The notes beneath the pieces were generated by a model. It was given only the letters and a program-made list of their open reading frames with translations, had not been told where the DNA came from and did no database searches. A stretch of 64,000 nucleotides of DNA from Stenotrophomonas chelatiphaga (lineage in GTDB: Bacteria; Pseudomonadota; Gammaproteobacteria; Xanthomonadales; Xanthomonadaceae): contig NZ_LDJK01000012.1 in assembly GCF_001431535.1 (NCBI RefSeq), forward strand, positions 62,001 through 126,000, given 5' to 3'. Numbering within the stretch: the first letter of the stretch is position 1; the number at the start of each line of letters is the position of its first letter. Position numbers and translations under genes: made by a program. This document shows positions 9,127-17,515 of this stretch, in pieces.

Positions 9127-10400
9127 TCCTCGCCGCGCTGGCGCTGCCTGCGCTGGCACAGGCACGCGCGCAGGCCGGCTGCGGGGCGGGCCATTGCACC
9201 GCGCTGGGCCAGGGCGACCTGCAATGGGACGCCTCGCTGCGACTGCGCGGCATGTACTTCGATCCCACCCGCTTCGGCATCGGCGGCGGCGAAGACGGTT
9301 ATGGCCTGCTGCGCGCGTTGGGATCGGCGACCTATCGCCGCGATGACTGGCAGGCGCGCGTGCAGCTGGGCGTGCATGCCGAACAAGGACGTGCGGGTGG
9401 TCCCGGCGGCACCGATCAAGGCGCGCTGGACGTGCAGCAGGCCTACTGGCGCTGGCAGGGGCAGCAGGCATGGCTGCAGCTCGGGCGGCAGGAAGCGAGC
9501 TATGGCAGTTCCCGGCTGCTGTCGGTACGCGACGGGCCGAACATCCGGCTGGCGTTCGATGGCCTGCGCCTGGGCTGGCGCGCTGCCGCGGGCAAGCTGG
9601 ACGTGCTGGCGTTGCGCGCGGTGGACAACCGTCCCGGCGCCTTCGACGATCGCAGCGAGCCGGGTGCCCATCTGTGGGGCGCTTACGCGACCAGCGCAGC
9701 ACGCCGCAGTGGCCAATGGGATGCCTACCTGCTGGACTACCAGCGCGATGGCGCACGCTTCGCCGATGGCAACGGGCGCGAACGGCGGCAGACGCTCGGA
9801 ACGCGCTGGTTCGGCCAGCGCGATGCACTGGACTGGAACGTGGAAGCGGTGGTCCAGCGGGGTCATCTGGATACCGCCACGCGGCAGCTGGACATCCGTG
9901 CCTGGACACTGGCCAGCGATACCGGCTGGCGCTGGCAGCAAGCGCCATTGCAGCCGCGGCTGGGGGTGAAGCTGGACATCGCCAGCGGTGACCGCGATGC
10001 GGGCGATGGGCGCCTGCAGACCTTCAATGCGCTGTACCCGAAGTCGTCCTATTTCAGCGAGGCGAGCCTGCTGGCGCCGGCCAACCTGGTCGACCTGCAG
10101 CCCACCCTGGACCTGCAGTTCAACGAGCGCCTCGGCACCCAGCTGGGCGTGCAGCTGGCCTGGAAACAACAGCGCAGCGATGCGGTGTACACCACGCCGG
10201 CACCGCTGCTGCCGTTGCCCGGCAGTACCGGCGGCGCGCGCCGCATCGGCACCCAGTACAAGGCGGAAACCCGCTGGCAGGCCAGCGAGGACTGGCTATG
10301 GCAATGGCAGCTGGCCTGGGTGGATGCCGGTCCGGCACTGCGCCAGGCCGGTGGCCGCGACACTCTTTTTGCCTCCATCGTAGGAGCGTGGCAATGGTAA
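9111..10400 (+). CDS. Alginate-export-type outer-membrane protein
   Basis: Predicted outer-membrane beta-barrel, 429 residues, with a signal peptide (LRVLILAALALPALAQARA) from a GTG start that overlaps the end of the amidohydrolase gene by 16 bases. Alternating amphipathic strands and the LGRQEASYGSSRLLSVRDGPN segment fit the alginate_exp domain family, whose members also serve as porins for aromatic or other small substrates. It ends in aromatic Trp (GAWQW). Placed between hydrolases and an exporter, it likely moves the operon's substrate or product across the outer membrane. The substrate need not be alginate: no alginate biosynthesis gene is present. Confidence 0.8.
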   Translation: MLRVLILAALALPALAQARAQAGCGAGHCTALGQGDLQWDASLRLRGMYFDPTRFGIGGGEDGYGLLRALGSATYRRDDWQARVQLGVHAEQGRAGGPGGTDQGALDVQQAYWRWQGQQAWLQLGRQEASYGSSRLLSVRDGPNIRLAFDGLRLGWRAAAGKLDVLALRAVDNRPGAFDDRSEPGAHLWGAYATSAARRSGQWDAYLLDYQRDGARFADGNGRERRQTLGTRWFGQRDALDWNVEAVVQRGHLDTATRQLDIRAWTLASDTGWRWQQAPLQPRLGVKLDIASGDRDAGDGRLQTFNALYPKSSYFSEASLLAPANLVDLQPTLDLQFNERLGTQLGVQLAWKQQRSDAVYTTPAPLLPLPGSTGGARRIGTQYKAETRWQASEDWLWQWQLAWVDAGPALRQAGGRDTLFASIVGAWQW

Positions 10401-12028
10401 ATACCGCTTCCCCCGCAGCACCCGGCGCCTGGGCGCCGCTGCAGATCAGCATGTTCCGCGCGTTGTGGCTGGCCATCATGGGCAGCAACATCGGCACCTG
10501 GGTCAACGACGTGGCCGCGGCGTGGGTGATGGCCGAACGCACCGGCTCGCCGCTGATGGTCGCGCTGGTGCAGTCGGCCACCACCGTGCCGATCGTGCTG
10601 CTGGCGCTGGTGGCCGGCACCCTGGCCGACATCGTCGACCGTCGCCGCTACCTGCTGGCCACCCAGGGCTGGATGCTGGCGGTGGCCGGCACCATGGCGG
10701 TGCTGACCCATCTGGACCTGCTCAGCCCGACCCTGCTGGTGGTGCTGACCTTCTGCATGGGCTGCGGCGCGGCCATGGCGATGCCGGCACAGGCGGCGAT
10801 CGTATCCGAACTGGTACCGCCCCCCATGCTGGCTTCGGCCGTGGCGCTGAACTCGATCGGCATCAACATCGCGCGGTCGCTGGGCCCGGCCATCGGCGGG
10901 GTGATCGTCGCCCAGCTGGGGGCCACGTGGGCGTTCGGCTTCAATGCGATCAGCTTTGCCGCCATGCTGGTGGTGCTGCTGCGCTGGCAGCGTGATCCGA
11001 AAGCCTCCAGCCTGCCGCCCGAAGGCTTCGGCGCCGGGCTGAAATCCGGCCTGCGCTATGCCAGCCGGGCCGGCCACCTGCAGGCGGTGCTGATCAAGTC
11101 CGCCGGCTTCTTCTTCTTCGCCAGCGCGATGACCGCGCTGCTGCCGGTGGTGGTACGCGGGCAGATGCAGGGCGGGGCAGGGCAGTACGGCATGTTGCTG
11201 GGCTGCGTGGGCATCGGCGCGGTCAGTGGCGCCCTGCTGCTGCCGAAACTGCGTGCGCGGCTGGACCGTGACCTGCTGGTGCTGCTGGCCACGCTGGCGC
11301 TGGCGCTCAGCCTGGTCGGGCTGGCCGTGCTGCGCAGCTGGGTGCTGCTGCCGCTGGCGATGCTGGTGAATGGATTTGCCTGGATCACCGTGCTGTCTTC
11401 GCTGCAGATCGCCGCGCAGACCGCGGTTCCGGCGTGGGTGCGTGCGCGTGCACTGGCGCTGTACATCATGGTGTTCTCGCTGGGCATGGCCGCCGGTGGC
11501 CTGTGCTGGGGCGCGCTTGCCCAGCGCAGCACGCCCACCCTGGCGCTGCTGGTGGCGGCCGTCGGCGCGGTGGTGGCGGGCCTGCTGGTATGGCGCGTGC
11601 GCATCTCCGGTACCGAAGAACTGGACCTGCGGCCGGCCGGCCACTGGCCTGCACCGGAACTGTCGGTTGCAGTGGGGCACGACCGCGGACCGGTGCTGGT
11701 GACGGTGGAATACCGCATCGACGCAGCAGACCGGGTTGCCTTCCACGCGTGCATGCGCCTGCTCGGCCGCGTGCGCCGTCGCGATGGCGCGGTGCTGTGG
11801 GGCGTGGCCGAAGATGTCGCCAGTCCCGGCGTGCACCTGGAGTACTTCGTCACCGCATCGTGGTTGGAACACCTGCGCCAGCACGAGCGCATCACCGCCG
11901 ATGACAAGGCCGTGCAGGAGCAGCTGCGCACGCTGCATCGCGGCGAACGGCACCCCGTGGTGCGCCATTTCGTCGGCGGCAGCGATGCGCTCGACGGCGC
12001 GGTGCCCCACACCCACAGCGACATCTGA
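10394..12028 (+). CDS. MFS exporter with C-terminal ferredoxin-like domain
   Basis: Inner-membrane transporter of 544 residues. Residues 1-415 form a 12-helix major facilitator of the MFS_3 (EntS-like) type, with the loop motif [12 protein letters not shown] soluble C-terminal extension (about 420-544; ...[21 protein letters not shown]...) resembles antibiotic biosynthesis monooxygenase (dimeric alpha/beta barrel) domains and ends in a His-rich tail. The ATG overlaps the stop of the porin gene and has AGGAG seven bases upstream. Likely exports a compound made or modified by the neighbouring hydrolases; the extension may bind or sense it. The MFS part is certain, the domain name for the extension is inference. 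Confidence 0.86.
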   Translation: MVNTASPAAPGAWAPLQISMFRALWLAIMGSNIGTWVNDVAAAWVMAERTGSPLMVALVQSATTVPIVLLALVAGTLADIVDRRRYLLATQGWMLAVAGTMAVLTHLDLLSPTLLVVLTFCMGCGAAMAMPAQAAIVSELVPPPMLASAVALNSIGINIARSLGPAIGGVIVAQLGATWAFGFNAISFAAMLVVLLRWQRDPKASSLPPEGFGAGLKSGLRYASRAGHLQAVLIKSAGFFFFASAMTALLPVVVRGQMQGGAGQYGMLLGCVGIGAVSGALLLPKLRARLDRDLLVLLATLALALSLVGLAVLRSWVLLPLAMLVNGFAWITVLSSLQIAAQTAVPAWVRARALALYIMVFSLGMAAGGLCWGALAQRSTPTLALLVAAVGAVVAGLLVWRVRISGTEELDLRPAGHWPAPELSVAVGHDRGPVLVTVEYRIDAADRVAFHACMRLLGRVRRRDGAVLWGVAEDVASPGVHLEYFVTASWLEHLRQHERITADDKAVQEQLRTLHRGERHPVVRHFVGGSDALDGAVPHTHSDI

Positions 12029-12063
12029 TCCACCGCTGCATCCCCTCGACAGGAGCCACCCGC

Positions 12064-12888
12064 ATGAGCAATTTCGTTACCGTCAAAGACGGCGCCCGCA
12101 TCTTCTACAAGGACTGGGGCACCGGCCAGCCGATCGTGTTCGCGCATGGCTGGCCGCTCAGCTCCGACGCCTGGGACCCGCAGATGCTGTTCATGGGCCA
12201 GAACGGCTTCCGGGTCATCGCGCATGATCGTCGCAGCCACGGCCGTTCCAGCCAGACCTGGGACGGCAATGACATGGATACCTACGCCGACGACCTGGCC
12301 GCGGTGCTGGAGCAGGCCGACGTCAAGGACGCGATCCTGGTCGGGCATTCCACCGGTGGTGGCGAAGTGGCGCACTACGTGGGTCGCCATGGCAGCAGCC
12401 GCGTCGCCAAGGTGGTGCTGGTCGGTGCGGTACCACCGCTGATGCTGCAGACCGCCGGCAACCCGGAAGGCACGCCGCTGGACGTGTTCGATGGCATCCG
12501 CAAGGGTACTGGCGGTGATCGCTCGCAGTTCTTCCAGGACCTGGCCACGCCGTTCTTCGGTGCCAACCGCGATGGCAACGCCGTCACCCAGGGCATGCGC
12601 GATTCGTTCTGGCTGCAGGGCATGCTCGGCGGCGTGAAGGGCCAGTACGACTGCGTGCGTGAGTTCTCCGAAGTGGACTACAGCGCGGACCTGCAGAAGA
12701 TCGACGTGCCGACGCTGGTGATCCATGGCGACGACGACCAGATCGTGCCGATCAAGGCGGCTGCCGAGAAGTCGATCAAGCTGCTGGCCAACGGCACGCT
12801 GAAGGTCTACCCCGGTGCGCCGCATGGCCTGACGGCGACCCACGCCGACCAGTTCAACGCCGACCTGCTGGCCTTCGCCAGGGCCTGA
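12064..12888 (+). CDS. Alpha/beta hydrolase, arylesterase/non-heme chloroperoxidase type
   Basis: Cytosolic alpha/beta hydrolase of 274 residues. The catalytic triad is readable: S96 in GHSTGG, D225 in HGDDDQIVP and H254 in APHG; the 29-residue Asp-His spacing matches the Pseudomonas fluorescens arylesterase pattern. HGWP near 29-31 gives the oxyanion region. Such enzymes hydrolyse aryl esters and can do perhydrolase or bromination chemistry. Last gene of the six-gene unit, 35 bases after the exporter, with GGAG before the ATG, and followed by a strong terminator. Confidence 0.9.
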   Translation: MSNFVTVKDGARIFYKDWGTGQPIVFAHGWPLSSDAWDPQMLFMGQNGFRVIAHDRRSHGRSSQTWDGNDMDTYADDLAAVLEQADVKDAILVGHSTGGGEVAHYVGRHGSSRVAKVVLVGAVPPLMLQTAGNPEGTPLDVFDGIRKGTGGDRSQFFQDLATPFFGANRDGNAVTQGMRDSFWLQGMLGGVKGQYDCVREFSEVDYSADLQKIDVPTLVIHGDDDQIVPIKAAAEKSIKLLANGTLKVYPGAPHGLTATHADQFNADLLAFARA

Positions 12889-12920
12889 TCAGGCACCACC
12901 CACCCGCGATACGCCGGAAT

Positions 12921-12953
12921 GGCCGGAGCGTGCGAACGCTCCGGCCATTTTGT
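12921..12953 (+). terminator. Rho-independent terminator after the six-gene unit
   Basis: Perfect 11-bp stem (GGCCGGAGCGT with ACGCTCCGGCC) with loop GCGA, followed by ATTTTGTTT. It lies 32 bases after the alpha/beta hydrolase stop and closes the transcription unit that starts near 6069. Confidence 0.92.
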
Positions 12954-13123
12954 TTCCGGCCTCCAGCGCTTCCACTTGCGCATGACCGCACAGGCAGGTC
13001 CAGCGCACCGTGCGCTGTCATCGACGCGACTTGCGGCGCTGTTACAACGTGCAGGGTCCCGCGTGTGGCGCCGCACATGCCGGCAACAACGGGCTAAAGT
13101 CCGGCCAGGGCAGGTCGATACCG

Positions 13124-15715
13124 ATGCGTCATTCCGCCTCGGACTCTGTCATGCCGGCTGCCCCCCACATCCTGCGTTCTGCCTTCCCCCGCCTGCGCCA
13201 CCTCGCGGTCCGTGCGCGGCCTTCCCTGCAGCGCCTGGCGCGGCTCAGCGTGGCCGCCAAGATCAAGGCCAGCCTGCTGGTCTGTGGCCTGGGCCTGGTC
13301 ACCATTGCCGCGATGTACTGGTGGACCAGCCACGGCAGCGAACGCGCCGCACAGAGCTTCGCGGTCTACCAGCAGGGCACCGGGCTGGCTGCCACGCTGG
13401 CCGCCGATATCGCCGAAGCGAGGCGGCTGCAGACCCAGTATGCACGCAGTTTCGATGCCACCGACCGCGACGCGCTGCAGCTTGCCCAGCAGCGCCTGCA
13501 GGCAACGCTGCAGCAGCTGCGGGCGTTGCCGATGGACGCGACGCGCCGGCAGGCATTGGCCGAACTGACCACCCAGGCCGACGCGTTTGCCGAGGGCATC
13601 GCCGCGCTCAACGCGCGCGTGGACGAAATGGGGCGGGGCGATGAAGCGATGTCGGCGCAGCTGGAGCAGGCGGCCGACGCCGTGCAGGCGGCGGTGGACG
13701 CAACGCAACGCCCGCTGCTGGCCCTGCACCTGCAACGCATGCGCCGCCAGGAAAGCCTGCTGCTGCTGAGCGGCGACTCCCGGCATGCCGACCGCGCCAG
13801 CGAGGAAAAACTGCCCTTCGACCTTGCGCTGGCCGGCCTGCCAGCCGATACCCAGCAGCAGCTGCGTGATCTGATGGATGGCTACCAGGGCGCGCTGCTG
13901 TCCTATACCGCCGCGCGCATGGGCCTGGACGTGGAAGCGCAGTCATTGGTGGATACCGCGGCCAGCATCGCCCCCGCGCTGCAGGCGTTCCAGCAGGCGC
14001 AGGCAGCCAGCCTGGAACAGGCGCGCGCTCGCCAGCAGGCGCAGGCCACGCGCCTGGGTGTGCTGTTCGCCGCCTCGCTGCTGATGGTCGCCGTAGTGCT
14101 GATCGGGACGCTGTTGATGGTGCTGCACGCCGTGCGCCGGCCGATCCAGGACACCCTGCGTTTCGCCGAGGACATCGCCGAGGACCGCCTGGATACGGTG
14201 TTGCGCGTGCATAACCCGCACGATGAAATCGGCCAGCTGGCGCAGCGGCTGGGCCACATGCAGAAGCAGCTGCGCGCACGCATCGAACGCGAACGCGCGG
14301 TGGCGCAGGAGAACGCGCGTGCACGGCAGGCGCTGGACAGCGCCTCCACCGGCCTGATGGTGGTCAATCCGCAGGGCGAAGTGACCCATGCCAATCCGGC
14401 GTTGCTGCAGACCCTTGGTGCCGGCGGGAACGAGGTACTGGGCCGGCCTGCCCGCCAGCTGCATGCCGCACTGGCACGGATGGACGGCAGCAGCCGACGC
14501 GAGTACGACATCCAGCACGGTGGCACGAGCTGGCAGCTGGTGACCACGCCGATCTTCGAGGGCGGCCAGTCACTCGGCGAGGTGGTGGAGTGGCGCAGCC
14601 GTGCACTGGAAGTACTGCTGGAAACCGAAGTCGGCGCGCTGGTGGATGCGGCGGCGCAGGGTGAACTGGCCGGCCGCATTCCGCTGGAAGGAAAGCAGGG
14701 CTACGTGCATCGCCTGTCGGCCAGCATCAACCACCTGCTGGCGACCTTCGAACACAACCTCGGTGACCTGCAGGCACTGCTGGCGGCGCTGGCGCGCGGC
14801 GACCTGCGCGTACGCATGGACGGGGACCTGGACGGTGTGTTCGCGCGCATGCGCGACGACGCCAACGCGACCGTGGACCAGCTGGCGGGCATCGTGGCGG
14901 GCATCCAGAACGCGGCGCGCGCGATCGGTGACGCGGCCGGTGAAATCAGCGCCGGCAATGCCGATCTTTCCACCCGTACCGAACGGCAGGCGGCCAACCT
15001 GGAAGAGACCGCCGCGTCCATGCACGAGCTCACCGATACCGTATCGCGCAATGCCGATGCAGCCGGACAGGCCGACACACTGGTCCGCGCCAGCGCGGAA
15101 GTGGCCGCGCGCGGGGGGGATGCGGTGGGCCAGGTCCAGCGTTCGATGCAGGACATCAGCGCGTCGTCGCGACGGATCGGCGAGATCACCGCGCTGATCG
15201 ATGGCATCGCCTTCCAGACCAACATCCTGGCGTTGAACGCGGCCGTGGAGGCGGCGCGAGCCGGTGCGCAGGGCCGCAGCTTCGCGGTGGTGGCCAGTGA
15301 AGTGCGGTTGCTGGCGCAGCGCAGTGCCGATGCGGCCAGGCAGATCAAGGGACTGATCGAAGACTCGGTGCAGCAGGTGGGGCAGGGCACGCGTGCGGTC
15401 AGCCAGGCCGGTGCGACGATGGCCGAACTGCAGGCCAGCGTGCAGCAGGTGGCCGCGATCATGGCGCAGATCCGCGATGCCTCGCTGGAGCAGCGCAACG
15501 GCATCGGGCAGGTCAACCAGACCATCGTGCAGATGGACGCCAGTACCCAGCAGAACGCGGCGATGGTGGAAGAGGCCACGGCGTCGGCGCGCGCCCTGGA
15601 AGCCCAGGCCGAGGTGCTGGCCGAGGCGGTGGCGGTGTTCCAGCTGCGTGGCGCCGGAGCGAAAGGGCCAGCGTCGCACCCCGCGAACGCGGAACGGATG
15701 CTGGCCCCGGGTTGA
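13124..15715 (+). CDS. Methyl-accepting chemotaxis protein with PAS domain
   Basis: Chemoreceptor of 863 residues. Transmembrane helices at about 48-67 and 311-335 bracket a periplasmic helical sensor region; a HAMP linker (about 335-390) is followed by a PAS-like segment (about 405-500; ASTGLMVVNPQGEVTHANPAL), a second HAMP-like region and the methyl-accepting domain (about 620-845). The conserved hairpin reads GRSFAVVASEVRLLAQRSA near 716. It would signal to CheA/CheW, and the ligand is unknown. The ATG at 13124 is taken with a weak AGG upstream; ATG 13151 is an alternative. No other chemotaxis gene is nearby. Confidence 0.9.
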   Translation: MRHSASDSVMPAAPHILRSAFPRLRHLAVRARPSLQRLARLSVAAKIKASLLVCGLGLVTIAAMYWWTSHGSERAAQSFAVYQQGTGLAATLAADIAEARRLQTQYARSFDATDRDALQLAQQRLQATLQQLRALPMDATRRQALAELTTQADAFAEGIAALNARVDEMGRGDEAMSAQLEQAADAVQAAVDATQRPLLALHLQRMRRQESLLLLSGDSRHADRASEEKLPFDLALAGLPADTQQQLRDLMDGYQGALLSYTAARMGLDVEAQSLVDTAASIAPALQAFQQAQAASLEQARARQQAQATRLGVLFAASLLMVAVVLIGTLLMVLHAVRRPIQDTLRFAEDIAEDRLDTVLRVHNPHDEIGQLAQRLGHMQKQLRARIERERAVAQENARARQALDSASTGLMVVNPQGEVTHANPALLQTLGAGGNEVLGRPARQLHAALARMDGSSRREYDIQHGGTSWQLVTTPIFEGGQSLGEVVEWRSRALEVLLETEVGALVDAAAQGELAGRIPLEGKQGYVHRLSASINHLLATFEHNLGDLQALLAALARGDLRVRMDGDLDGVFARMRDDANATVDQLAGIVAGIQNAARAIGDAAGEISAGNADLSTRTERQAANLEETAASMHELTDTVSRNADAAGQADTLVRASAEVAARGGDAVGQVQRSMQDISASSRRIGEITALIDGIAFQTNILALNAAVEAARAGAQGRSFAVVASEVRLLAQRSADAARQIKGLIEDSVQQVGQGTRAVSQAGATMAELQASVQQVAAIMAQIRDASLEQRNGIGQVNQTIVQMDASTQQNAAMVEEATASARALEAQAEVLAEAVAVFQLRGAGAKGPASHPANAERMLAPG

Positions 15716-15727
15716 GCCTGCGAACGG

Positions 15728-16486
15728 TCAGATGAGCATGCCGCCGGAGGCTTCCACGCGCTGGGCATTGATCCAGCGCGTGCCCGCCGACATCAGAGCG
15801 ACCACGGCCGGGCCGATGTCATCGGGCTTGCCGGCGCGACCGAGCGCGGTGGACGACGCCACCATTGCATTGATGCCCGCATCGTCACGCACGCGGCCGC
15901 CGCCGAAATCGGTTTCGATCGCACCCGGCGCCAGCGTGTTGGCACTGATGCCACGCGCGCCCAGCTCCTTGGCCAGGTAGCGGGTGAACACTTCGATGCC
16001 GCCCTTCATCATCGCGTAGGCCGAGCTGCCCGGCAGCGAGAACCGCGCCAGCCCGCTGGACACGTTGAGGATGCGGCTGCCATCGGCAAGCAGCGGCAGC
16101 AGGGCCTGGGTCAGGAAGTAGGGACCTTTCAGGTGCACGTTGACCAGGTGGTCGAACGCGGCCGGGGTGGTGTCGGCGATCAGCGCGTAGTGGCCTTCGC
16201 CGGCATTGTTGACCAGCCCATCCAGGCGCTCACCGCCCCAGTCGGCAAGCTGGGCCTGCAGCCGTTCGACGAACGCGGGGAACGAGGCGCTGTCGGCCAC
16301 GTCCAGCGGCAATGCGGCAGCGCGTCGACCCAGCGCCTCGATCTGCGCCACGACCTCGTCGGCGGCAGCGGACTGGCTGCGGTAGGTCAACACGATATCG
16401 GCGCCGTCGGCGGCCAGGGCGAGGGCGGCATTGCGGCCGAGGCCACGGCTGCCACCGGTGATCAGCAGGGTGCGGGAAACGGACAT
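15728..16486 (-). CDS. SDR-family oxidoreductase
   Basis: NAD(P)-dependent short-chain dehydrogenase of 252 residues. Rossmann motif TGGSRGLG at 10-17, NNAG at 93-96, catalytic S143/S144, Y157 and K161 (YAMMK). The ATG at 16486 is chosen because GGAG lies six bases upstream; an ATG four codons earlier has no such site. It is divergent from a LysR-type regulator 101 bases away, a typical regulator-target arrangement. The substrate is unknown. Confidence 0.9.
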   Translation of the reverse strand: MSVSRTLLITGGSRGLGRNAALALAADGADIVLTYRSQSAAADEVVAQIEALGRRAAALPLDVADSASFPAFVERLQAQLADWGGERLDGLVNNAGEGHYALIADTTPAAFDHLVNVHLKGPYFLTQALLPLLADGSRILNVSSGLARFSLPGSSAYAMMKGGIEVFTRYLAKELGARGISANTLAPGAIETDFGGGRVRDDAGINAMVASSTALGRAGKPDDIGPAVVALMSAGTRWINAQRVEASGGMLI

Positions 16487-16587
16487 GTCGAGCTCCAACG
16501 GGCGGGTAGGTGACCAGCCTATTGGGCTTGCGGGGGCGAATAAACTGCGTGATGCTGATATGACTGTTCAACCATGGCCGACAATCA

Positions 16588-17493
16588 ATGGACAGCATGG
16601 CGCAGCTGCGCATCTTCCTGCACGTAGCCGAACGCGGCTCGTTCACCCGTGCGGCAGAAGGCCTGGGCCTGCCCAAGGCCAGCGTGTCGCTGGCCGTGCA
16701 GCGGCTGGAAGCGGCGATGGGTACCCAGCTGTTGCACCGGACCACGCGCCGCGTGCAGTTGACCGCCGACGGTGAACAGCTTTTCCAGCGCGCCCGCGAC
16801 CTGCTGGATGACATGGAGGACCTGCAGGGCATGTTCCGCCGCGATACCGCGCAACTGCGCGGGCGGCTGCGGGTGGACATGTCCAGTGGGCTCGCCCGCC
16901 ACCTGATCCTGCCGCAGCTGCCGGCGTTCCTGCAACAGCATCCGGGGCTGGAGATCGAACTCAGCGGCACCGATCGCCGTGTCGACCTGGTGCGCGAAGG
17001 CTTCGACTGCGTGCTGCGGGTCGGTGCGCTGGACGACAACACGCTGGTGGCGCGGCCGCTGGGCAGCATGGAGATGGTCAACTGTGCCAGTCCGGGGTAT
17101 CTCGCCGTGCGTGGCACGCCGGTGACCCTCGATGCATTGGATGCGCATTGCCTGGTGCACTACGTAAGCACGCTGGGGCAGCGGCCGGCGGGCTTCGAAT
17201 ACCGCGATGGCGAGCAGTACCGCAGCCTGCCGATGGCCGGTGCGGTGACCGTCAACAGCGGCGATGGCTACACCGCCGCCGCGCTGGCCGGACTGGGCAT
17301 CATCCAGGTGCCGCGGCTGGGCGTGCGCCAGGCCCTGCGCGATGGAACGCTGGTTGAAATCCTGCAGCAGCTGCCGTCCGAACCCATGCCGGTGACCCTG
17401 CTGTACGCCCAGCGCCGGCACCTTCCGGCGCGGGCGCGGGCGTTCATGGACTGGGTGGCCGCGCTGCTGCAGCCGCACCTGCTGCCGCTGTAA
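16588..17493 (+). CDS. LysR-type transcriptional regulator
   Basis: Regulator of 301 residues with an N-terminal winged helix-turn-helix (about 4-62; FTRAAEGLGLPKASVSLAVQ) and a LysR substrate-binding domain (about 90-297). It resembles the CrgA/AaeR-like branch (RLRVDMSSGLARHLILPQLP). Divergently placed from the SDR gene, whose promoter shares the 16487-16587 gap; it likely controls that gene and itself. No perfect T-N11-A operator could be singled out. Confidence 0.9.
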   Translation: MDSMAQLRIFLHVAERGSFTRAAEGLGLPKASVSLAVQRLEAAMGTQLLHRTTRRVQLTADGEQLFQRARDLLDDMEDLQGMFRRDTAQLRGRLRVDMSSGLARHLILPQLPAFLQQHPGLEIELSGTDRRVDLVREGFDCVLRVGALDDNTLVARPLGSMEMVNCASPGYLAVRGTPVTLDALDAHCLVHYVSTLGQRPAGFEYRDGEQYRSLPMAGAVTVNSGDGYTAAALAGLGIIQVPRLGVRQALRDGTLVEILQQLPSEPMPVTLLYAQRRHLPARARAFMDWVAALLQPHLLPL

Positions 17494-17515
17494 CGAAGCG
17501 CACACCCGACGCTGT

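Noticed and set aside
7261..9948. 895-codon minus-strand frame over the amidohydrolase and outer-membrane genes
   Set aside because: It runs across two real genes of the six-gene unit and lacks any domain.
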